Part shown: positions 1 through 4,448 of the stretch, piece by piece
How the letters are laid out: each line of letters opens with the position of its first letter
How positions within the stretch are numbered: position 1 is the first letter of the stretch
Source of the DNA: Desulfobacteraceae bacterium
Lineage (GTDB): Bacteria; Desulfobacterota; Desulfobacteria; Desulfobacterales; Desulfobacteraceae
Assembly (NCBI GenBank): GCA_022712835.1
Contig: JAFLJU010000295.1
Coordinates: forward strand, 1 to 7,217
DNA length: 7,217 nucleotides
Direction: 5' to 3'
Position numbers and translations under genes: made by a program
Notes under the pieces: generated by a model
What the model was told of the DNA's origin: nothing
What the model saw: only the letters and a program-made list of their open reading frames with translations
Databases searched by the model: none

Positions 1-740
1 GTTGCAACAGGTATGGACATTCGCTCCGCAATTTTAATGATGAATTCTCCGGCCTGGGAATGAACAGATCCGCCACCCGCAATAATAACAGGTCTTTTTG
101 CCACTTTGATATGATTTGCCAGTTGTTTTATCCTGTCCGCATCTCCTCGTGTTCGGTAAGCAGGGTAAGCCATGCAGTCAGTTTCGCTATATATATTCAT
201 CTCTTTTTTGTTCATCCTGCCATTCATCACTTCGACAGGAAAACAAAGGTGTACCGCCCCCGGCCGGCCAGTGGTCGCTATTCTAAAGGCTCTTCTCAAT
301 GTATCTGGGATCTTGTTTGTGTATTTAAGAAAACTGGACCACTTGGTAACTGGTTCAAATAATTTATGGTGGTCGAGTTCTGTTATGGTTCCTTTATCTT
401 CACCGGCAAGCGCAACACCGGATGTTAATAAAATAACAGGGATAGAGGATGCATTTGCCTCGGCAATGCCGGGAATGGAGTATAATGCACCCGCTCCGCT
501 TGGACATTCGCAGACAGCGGGCTTATGGGTTAGTCTGGAATATGCGTCTGCCATGAATACAGCAGACCTTTCATCTCTTGCAAGGATATGCTTTATTTTA
601 GAGGATTGCTTGTAAAAAGCATCATATAACGGGAGGCTGGTGTCTCCGGGAACTCCAAACACAAATTCGACCCCATATGCGATTAGCATCTCAACGATAG
701 CTTGTGCTCCGGATATGATTTTATCATCTGAATTAGGCAT
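1..740 (-). CDS. Thiamine-diphosphate-dependent enzyme, acetolactate synthase superfamily (N-terminal part, runs off left edge)
   Basis: Reading the minus strand from the ATG at 740-738 gives 246 uninterrupted codons down to position 3, so the gene continues beyond the window. Residues ~8-172 form the pyrimidine-binding (TPP_enzyme_N) domain: FGVPGDTSLPLYDAF (28-42), then RDERSAVFMADAYSR (55-69), where E57 aligns with the family's catalytic glutamate that activates the ThDP aminopyrimidine. TELDHHKLFEPVTKWS (120-135) and ATTGRPGAVHLCFPVEV (155-171) are also typical of the family. The central domain begins near 195, with RPVIIAGGG (216-224) and IPVA at the edge. The usual family length is about 550 residues; the ThDP-diphosphate-binding C-terminal domain lies outside. 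The usual SGPGATN is SGAGALY here (81-87), which argues against a housekeeping biosynthetic acetolactate synthase. A GGAG Shine-Dalgarno lies 7 nt upstream of the ATG. The gene is divergent from the GntR regulator, suggesting shared control. The reaction is unknown: decarboxylation or carboligation of a 2-oxo acid is the family default. Confidence 0.9.
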   Translation of the reverse strand, partial: MPNSDDKIISGAQAIVEMLIAYGVEFVFGVPGDTSLPLYDAFYKQSSKIKHILARDERSAVFMADAYSRLTHKPAVCECPSGAGALYSIPGIAEANASSIPVILLTSGVALAGEDKGTITELDHHKLFEPVTKWSSFLKYTNKIPDTLRRAFRIATTGRPGAVHLCFPVEVMNGRMNKKEMNIYSETDCMAYPAYRTRGDADRIKQLANHIKVAKRPVIIAGGGSVHSQAGEFIIKIAERMSIPVA

Positions 741-812
741 TGTTTTTCTCCAATTATAAATTCAATTTGTAATTCAATATCAAATACACAATTGTTTTAT
801 GTTTGTAAACCT

Positions 813-829
813 TTTTTGATTTTCAAAAA
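813..829. promoter_or_regulatory. Candidate GntR operator: perfect inverted repeat with 3-nt centre
   Basis: TTTTTGA (813-819) and TCAAAAA (823-829) are exact reverse complements around a TTT centre. FadR-type GntR regulators usually bind TNGT-N3-ACNA; this element keeps the same geometry as TTGA-N3-TCAA, with GT/AC replaced by GA/TC. It lies in the middle of the divergent region, upstream of the regulator's candidate promoter and inside the predicted leader of the ThDP gene. Binding is inferred from position and symmetry only. AT-rich DNA can produce such repeats by chance. Confidence 0.45.
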
Positions 830-848
830 CATTAGTGAATGATAGAGT

Positions 849-877
849 TGGACATTATAAAACATAATTGATACTAT
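849..877 (+). promoter_or_regulatory. Candidate sigma-70 promoter for the GntR regulator
   Basis: The -35 TGGACA (849-854, 5 of 6 to consensus) and the -10 TACTAT (872-877, 4 of 6) are separated by 17 bp. Transcription would begin near 884, giving a leader of about 50 nt that contains the 12-bp tandem repeats and the AAGGAG ribosome site. It is a prediction from consensus matching only; other AT-rich hexamers nearby could serve. Confidence 0.4.
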
Positions 878-882
878 TTTAA
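854..882 (-). promoter_or_regulatory. Candidate sigma-70 promoter for the ThDP enzyme gene, overlapping the opposing promoter
   Basis: On the minus strand a perfect TATAAT lies at 859-854, with TTAAAA (882-877, 4 of 6 to TTGACA) 17 bp upstream. Transcription would start near 847 and leave a leader of about 107 nt. The element shares bases with the plus-strand promoter, so polymerase could not occupy both at once. A second possibility is TTTACA at 809-804 with a poor -10. A TATAAT at 758-753 is too close to the gene, because its transcript would start after the ribosome site. Confidence 0.35.
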
Positions 883-890
883 ATTATATT

Positions 891-925
891 AAATTCAAAA
901 TTAAATTCAAAATTAAATTCAAAAA
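891..925 (+). repeat. 12-bp tandem direct repeat, about 3 copies, in the regulator leader
   Basis: AAATTCAAAATT occurs exactly at 891-902 and 903-914. A third copy at 915-925 is truncated to AAATTCAAAAA and merges into the AAGGAG ribosome site (924-929). Each copy carries a TCAAAA core, matching the right arm of the inverted repeat at 813-829. Two looser AATTCAA copies with the same 12-bp period lie at 759-765 and 771-777, just upstream of the ThDP gene. A period near one helical turn places the cores on roughly one DNA face, which would suit cooperative protein binding. Confidence 0.8.
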
Positions 926-935
926 GGAGCACCAA

Positions 936-1634
936 TTGACTATAAAAAAGGGAAAGACCCCCTCAAAGAATAATGACCTCACGAAAGAGGCCTACAATGA
1001 TATCAGAAAAATGATTTTTTCAAACAAGCTCAAGCCCGGGCAGAAGATTCCCTATAGAAGAATGGCGGAAGGGCTGGATATGAGCCTGACGCCCGTTGTT
1101 CAGGCATTAAAGCACATGGAATTTATGGGACTTGTGTACCACAAGAAAAATACAGGTTTTTTTGTTGGAAAGGTTACCCCGCAGAATATTGATGAAGCCT
1201 ATCGGCTTAGAATCCTTATCGAACCCGAGATGCTGGCTGAAACAGTCTTAAATCTTGATAAAAGCGGTGAGGAAAAAATCATCAAAGCAATGGATGAATA
1301 TCTTGAGGCCATTAAAAAAGAATCTGCAAAGTTAATGCTGGTAAAAGATATTCAATTTCATATGACCCTTGCAGAGCTATCAGGTCAGTCCATTTCCATT
1401 ATGCTTTTAAAATATTTATTTGATTTTCTGTATTTACGCTTCAGTGAAGAACTCATTTTTTCAAGCCCCACAGAAAATTCTATTGCAGATCACAAAACAA
1501 TATTTAAAGCGATTAAATCAAGAGACGTCGAGGCCGCAGCACATGCACTTAAGGCCCACATTCAGCATACCCACAGCAATGCCATGGCGGGCATAGGTGA
1601 AAGACTTTCTGAAGTGGAAGAAATCATTTTTTAA
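936..1634 (+). CDS. GntR-family transcriptional regulator, FadR/FCD subfamily
   Basis: This 232-residue protein has the standard FadR-subfamily layout and length. The winged helix-turn-helix covers ~15-78, with AYNDIRKMIFSNKLKPGQKI (19-38), the recognition helix region SLTPVVQALKHME (50-62) and wing residues through GFFVGKV (74-80). An FCD ligand-binding domain follows, from AYRLRILIEPEML (88-100). The metal-binding set D138, H142, H186 and H208 is intact; in characterised FCD domains these residues hold a metal that helps bind carboxylate effectors. The start is TTG at 936, 6 nt after AAGGAG (924-929). The first in-frame ATG would begin at residue 26, inside the DNA-binding domain, so TTG is strongly preferred. 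Oddity: the arginines usual in the recognition helix motif SRTPVREAL are L51 and V55. It probably controls itself, the divergent ThDP gene and the downstream importer; the effector is unknown. Confidence 0.93.
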   Translation: MTIKKGKTPSKNNDLTKEAYNDIRKMIFSNKLKPGQKIPYRRMAEGLDMSLTPVVQALKHMEFMGLVYHKKNTGFFVGKVTPQNIDEAYRLRILIEPEMLAETVLNLDKSGEEKIIKAMDEYLEAIKKESAKLMLVKDIQFHMTLAELSGQSISIMLLKYLFDFLYLRFSEELIFSSPTENSIADHKTIFKAIKSRDVEAAAHALKAHIQHTHSNAMAGIGERLSEVEEIIF

Positions 1635-1670
1635 AATGGTGAGTGACCATTGACCGCAGTATGTTTTTTT
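1635..1670 (+). terminator. Weak hairpin plus T7 tract after the GntR gene (possible terminator or operator)
   Basis: AATGGT (1635-1640) and ACCATT (1646-1651) form a perfect 6-bp stem with a 5-nt GAGTG loop, directly after the TAA stop. Seven T residues follow at 1664-1670, but 12 nt of unpaired sequence separate stem and T tract, which is unusual for an intrinsic terminator. The same symmetry could instead be a protein site: PdhR-type GntR operators have GGT-N3-ACC arms, whereas the spacer here is 5 nt. Either reading is tentative. Confidence 0.35.
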
Positions 1671-1718
1671 ATTACCTGCCCTGATCAAACGATTCAAACA
1701 GTATATTTCTTAAAATCA

Positions 1719-1734
1719 ATCTATAGATATCTAT
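1719..1734. promoter_or_regulatory. Overlapping AT-rich palindromes upstream of the importer promoter
   Basis: ATAGATATCTAT (1723-1734) is a perfect 12-bp palindrome, and ATCTATAGAT (1719-1728) is a perfect 10-bp palindrome sharing six of its bases. They lie about 35-50 bp upstream of the candidate -35 at 1770. They could be an operator or activator site; no known regulator is recognised from the sequence. Confidence 0.35.
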
Positions 1735-1743
1735 TTATTTAAC

Positions 1744-1767
1744 CAATTTAAAAAATGATTTAAATTG
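1744..1767. promoter_or_regulatory. 24-bp inverted repeat abutting the importer -35 box (candidate operator)
   Basis: The arms CAATTTAAA (1744-1752) and TTTAAATTG (1759-1767) are exact reverse complements around a 6-nt spacer. The right arm ends 2 bp before the -35 TTGACA. A protein bound here would touch polymerase, and the AT-rich arms could also act as an UP element. The TTTAAATT core also occurs at 878-885 beside the regulator's own promoter, hinting at a common binding factor. Also within reach is TTGT-N4-ACAA (1765-1776), which overlaps the -35. Confidence 0.45.
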
Positions 1768-1769
1768 TA

Positions 1770-1796
1770 TTGACAAAGTGAATTACATTCTGTATT
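1770..1796 (+). promoter_or_regulatory. Candidate sigma-70 promoter of the importer operon
   Basis: A perfect TTGACA (1770-1775) is the clearest -35 in the window. The -10 is less clear: TGTATT (1791-1796) at 15 bp matches 4 of 6, and TATTCG (1793-1798) at 17 bp matches only 3 of 6. A perfect ATTCGAAT palindrome (1794-1801) covers this -10 area. The weak -10 suggests that an activator may be needed. Transcription would start near 1803-1806, leaving a leader of about 32-35 nt that includes the AGGAGG ribosome site (1828-1833). Confidence 0.5.
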
Positions 1797-1837
1797 CGAA
1801 TTCATAGACTATTTTTAATCACATAATAGGAGGAAGT

Positions 1838-3349
1838 ATGAAAGTCAAAACCATCGTAATTTTGCTGCTCGGAATCTTATTAATTGGTAGTTCAACTGCT
1901 TTTTCAGCTGGAAAAGACGAGTTGAAGATTGCAGTATGGGAAGATGTCAGCACCTTTGACCCTGGATGGATGACGAGCGGGGAAAGAGAACTTGCTATTA
2001 TGTCATGTTTGTACAACGGGCTTGTCAAATATAAAGAGGGCAGCTGGGACATTGTACCGGATCTGGCTGAATCCTGGGAGGTTTCTCCTGATGGATTGTC
2101 TGTTGTTTTTCATCTTCGAAAGGGCGTTCAGTTCCATAAAGGATATGGAGAAATGACTGCTGAGGATGTAAAGTTTTCCTATGAACGAATGTTGGACCCC
2201 GCTTTGAAATCTCCTGAAAAAGGTCAATGGGAGCAACTTGACCATGTAGAAATAGTAGACAACTATACCGTAAAACTTATTTTTAAGACTAAAAAAGTCA
2301 CCTTGTTTAATTCACTGCTTCCCATGAATACGGGTTATATTGTTTCCCAAAAAGCGGTTAAAAGTCTGGGACATACAAAATTCGGTAAAAATCCTGTGGG
2401 AACTGGACCCTATGAGTTGGTCTCCTGGAAACCTAAACAACATGTTAAAATGCAGAGATTCGAAAAATATTGGGGAGAAACTCCAAAAATCAATAATATC
2501 ACTTTTTTGCCTATTGCAGAAGATTCAACCTGTGAGACTGCACTCAAAACAGGGGAGATTCATTTAGGTCGATCCTCCATGATCAATTATAAAAGCTTTG
2601 AAAAAAATTCAAAATTTAATGTTTATTCCAAGCCCCCTTTTAAAACTTACTGGCTTGGTATGACAGTTAACAAAGCGCCGTTTGATAAAATTGAGTTACG
2701 TGAAGCTTTCCGTTATGCGGTGAATGTTGATAATATAGTAGAAGCTGCTTTCTATGGTACTGCAAAGAGAGCTAATACCGTATTACCTCCAGGCCTTCCA
2801 GACTATTGGAAGGAGGCTCCTGCTTACAAACAAAATATTAAAATGGCTAAAAGCTTAATGAAAAAAGGCGGGAAGCCCGATGGGTTCACCGTCAAATTAT
2901 TTATTCCTTCCAATGATGCCGAGCGAATTATGGCGGAAGTAATAAAAGCAGATGCGGCTAAAGCCGGTATTGATGTGATCATAGAAGTTAAAGAGATCGG
3001 TGCATTTAACGAGGCTGCAAACAAAGGTGAGACGGATGCTTATATCCAGTTCTATACATCAACCATTGATCCATATTATCTGATGCAATGGTTTGCAGGT
3101 GAAAGCACCTGGAATCCCAGCCAGTGGCATAATGCAGAATTTACAAATTTGATGAAAATGGGCAATAGTGAATCTGATCCTGAAAAACGAAATCAAATTT
3201 ATGTGGATGCACAAAAACTGATAGACAAAGATGCATGGGCAATCTGGCTGACCCATGGTACAAAATTCTGGATTGCACAAAGCAATTTGAATATTGGTTT
3301 AATTTATCCAAATGGCCGTCTTGCACCCTGGACAGCGAGCTTTAAATAA
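1838..3349 (+). CDS. Periplasmic solute-binding protein of a peptide/nickel/opine-type ABC importer (SBP family 5, DppA-like)
   Basis: The 503-residue product matches the usual length of cluster-C binding proteins. Residues 1-24 are a Sec signal peptide: KVK n-region, a hydrophobic core through about I16, and probable cleavage between A21 and A24. No lipobox cysteine is present, so it should be soluble in the periplasm. The family signature is visible as DLAESWEVSPDG (75-86), FHLRKGVQFH (91-100) and MTAEDVKFSYERML (106-119). A NPVGTGPYELVSW stretch and the C-terminal GIDVIIEV and WFAGESTWNPSQW regions are also typical. Between FH and MTAEDV the common DG is KGYGE. AGGAGG (1828-1833) lies 4 nt before the ATG. 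It is the first gene of the importer and captures substrate for the two permeases downstream. The ligand cannot be deduced; peptides, opines, sugars, nickel complexes or other solutes are all known in this family. Confidence 0.93.
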   Translation: MKVKTIVILLLGILLIGSSTAFSAGKDELKIAVWEDVSTFDPGWMTSGERELAIMSCLYNGLVKYKEGSWDIVPDLAESWEVSPDGLSVVFHLRKGVQFHKGYGEMTAEDVKFSYERMLDPALKSPEKGQWEQLDHVEIVDNYTVKLIFKTKKVTLFNSLLPMNTGYIVSQKAVKSLGHTKFGKNPVGTGPYELVSWKPKQHVKMQRFEKYWGETPKINNITFLPIAEDSTCETALKTGEIHLGRSSMINYKSFEKNSKFNVYSKPPFKTYWLGMTVNKAPFDKIELREAFRYAVNVDNIVEAAFYGTAKRANTVLPPGLPDYWKEAPAYKQNIKMAKSLMKKGGKPDGFTVKLFIPSNDAERIMAEVIKADAAKAGIDVIIEVKEIGAFNEAANKGETDAYIQFYTSTIDPYYLMQWFAGESTWNPSQWHNAEFTNLMKMGNSESDPEKRNQIYVDAQKLIDKDAWAIWLTHGTKFWIAQSNLNIGLIYPNGRLAPWTASFK

Positions 3350-3371
3350 ATTTAGAAGCTAAGGCAATCAC

Positions 3372-3401
3372 AAAAGGGGCAATCTTAAAAGGGGCAATCT
3401 T
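3372..3401 (+). repeat. 15-bp perfect tandem duplication in the binding-protein/permease gap
   Basis: AAAAGGGGCAATCTT occurs twice without mismatch, at 3372-3386 and 3387-3401, and a third copy is begun by AAAAG (3402-3406). A looser relative, AAGGCAATCA, lies at 3361-3370. Each copy can pair with the same downstream segment (3422-3436), so two alternative hairpins are possible. The repeat probably arose by local duplication (slippage); the exactness suggests it is recent or maintained. Confidence 0.9.
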
Positions 3402-3436
3402 AAAAGAGCTGAAATTCTGGATAAGAATTGCCCCTT
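3389..3436 (+). other. Strong intercistronic hairpin (not a canonical terminator)
   Basis: AAGGGGCAATCTTA (3389-3402) pairs with TAAGAATTGCCCCTT (3422-3436), giving 14 base pairs with one bulged T and a 19-nt loop. The first repeat copy (3374-3387) can replace the second as the left arm. No T tract follows; the next bases are CCTTACCATTATAAAAAAC, so intrinsic termination is not supported. Known analogues are intercistronic stems after binding-protein genes that protect the upstream message and keep permease expression low; this role is inferred from position. Confidence 0.7.
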
Positions 3437-3470
3437 CCTTACCATTATAAAAAACAATAAATCAGGAAGG
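3433..3470 (+). promoter_or_regulatory. Possible Shine-Dalgarno-sequestering stem before the first permease
   Basis: CCTTCCT (3433-3439) is perfectly complementary to AGGAAGG (3464-3470), which contains the ribosome site of the permease starting at 3481. The loop is 24 nt. CCTT (3433-3436) is also the end of the larger hairpin's right arm, so the two structures compete for these bases. When the large hairpin forms, the anti-Shine-Dalgarno is partly occupied and the ribosome site would be freer. Whether this happens in the cell is unknown. Confidence 0.4.
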
Positions 3471-3480
3471 ATCAAAAATA

Positions 3481-4416
3481 ATGCTTAAATACAGTTTTAA
3501 AAGAGTATTATGGGTATTCCCAACCTTGATTGGTGTATTACTGCTTCTTTTCAGCTTGACTTACTTTCTGCCAGGTGACCCGGCAACGGCAATACTGGGT
3601 CCCAGGGCAACCCCGGAACTTATCGAAGAGTTAAATTCAAGACTTCATTTGGATCGAAGTATGCCAGTCAGACTGGGTTATTATCTAAAAGGTATCGTCC
3701 AGGGAGATCTTGGAACCTCTGTATGGTCAGGACACAGTGTCAGTTCTTTAATGGCGGAAGCTCTGGGCCACACTGCCATACTTGCTGTTACAACCCTTGC
3801 AGTTGCAGCCGTAATCGGAATAATTTTGGGCGCCTTTGGTGCAATTAGGCAAGACACTCCAATTTCAGGTGTTGTCACTATTATATCTTTAATGGGTGTT
3901 GCATTGCCGGACTTTGTTGCGGCACTTTTACTGATGCTTGTTTTTTGCGTTAAAATTCCAATTTTCCCAGCCATCGGTGCAGGTGAAGGTTTTTGGGATA
4001 TCATAATGCACTTGATTTTACCGGCTACAGCATTGGGTATTGGCTGGGTGGGATACCTTGCACGCTTAACCCATGAATCAATGGTGGATGTGCTTGAAGC
4101 TGATTATATAAGAACTGCGAGAGCCTTTGCCATTCCACAAAAATCAATCGCCTACGTCTATGCATTGAAAAATGCCATTATTCCAACCATCACGGTTCTC
4201 GGGCTTGGGGTGGGCAAACTGCTAGGTGGTGCTGTCTTTGTAGAGATAATATTCAGCAGGCCCGGACTTGGAAAATTAATTGTGGATGCAGTTTATGCCA
4301 GGGATTTTCCAGTTTTACAGGGCGGTATTCTTATTGCTACTGTTTTATTCGTACTTGCCAATCTTGTGGCAGATATCTCCTATGGATTTGTAAATCCTCA
4401 AATCCAGTATGATTAA
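3481..4416 (+). CDS. ABC importer permease, DppB/OppB-like
   Basis: The 311-residue inner-membrane protein has the DppB layout. TM1 is ~9-29 within KRVLWVFPTLIGVLLLLFSL, followed by the family motif PGDPA (31-35). A periplasmic stretch follows to ~95, then about five further membrane segments near 97-120, 131-157, 173-196, 232-255 and 280-302. The cytoplasmic coupling (EAA) loop is ADYIRTARAFAIPQ (207-220) ending in NAIIPT (231-236). The glycine almost always found in this loop (ARAKG in relatives) is A217 here. The C-terminus VADISYGFVNPQIQYD matches the usual DPR-like end. AGGAAGGA (3464-3471) is 9 nt from the ATG. It pairs with the next gene's product to form the transmembrane pore; the 32-nt gap indicates one transcript. 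Family assignment is firm, substrate is not. Confidence 0.94.
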   Translation: MLKYSFKRVLWVFPTLIGVLLLLFSLTYFLPGDPATAILGPRATPELIEELNSRLHLDRSMPVRLGYYLKGIVQGDLGTSVWSGHSVSSLMAEALGHTAILAVTTLAVAAVIGIILGAFGAIRQDTPISGVVTIISLMGVALPDFVAALLLMLVFCVKIPIFPAIGAGEGFWDIIMHLILPATALGIGWVGYLARLTHESMVDVLEADYIRTARAFAIPQKSIAYVYALKNAIIPTITVLGLGVGKLLGGAVFVEIIFSRPGLGKLIVDAVYARDFPVLQGGILIATVLFVLANLVADISYGFVNPQIQYD

Positions 4417-4448
4417 GGGTAATTAAACACCATAAGGTATGAAATTCC

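Larger units (their letters stand above)
741..935. promoter_or_regulatory. Divergent intergenic control region between ThDP enzyme and GntR regulator
   Basis: This 195-bp, very AT-rich gap separates two divergently transcribed genes. It contains overlapping candidate promoters facing both ways (849-882), a perfect 7+7 inverted repeat (813-829), an ACAATTGT palindrome (788-795) and a 12-bp tandem repeat next to the regulator's ribosome site (891-925). No ORF with a believable ribosome site is visible. TCAA-type half-sites recur through the whole gap. The arrangement is what one expects for an autoregulating GntR protein that also controls its divergent neighbour; that role is inferred. Confidence 0.7.

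Noticed and set aside
60..615. Two overlapping plus-strand open frames (60-362 and 172-615)
   Set aside because: They lie opposite the clearly homologous ThDP enzyme on the minus strand, have no family resemblance and no good ribosome site.
753..758. Minus-strand TATAAT right before the ThDP gene as its promoter
   Set aside because: Transcription would begin about position 746, after the GGAG ribosome site, giving a transcript without it.
3372..3436. Repeats and hairpin as a CRISPR array, REP element or mobile-element end
   Set aside because: There are only two adjacent copies with no spacers, no transposase and no target duplication.
3446..3451. TATAAA before the first permease as an internal promoter -10
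   Set aside because: No acceptable -35 lies 16-18 bp upstream, and the segment is better explained as part of the intercistronic RNA structure.
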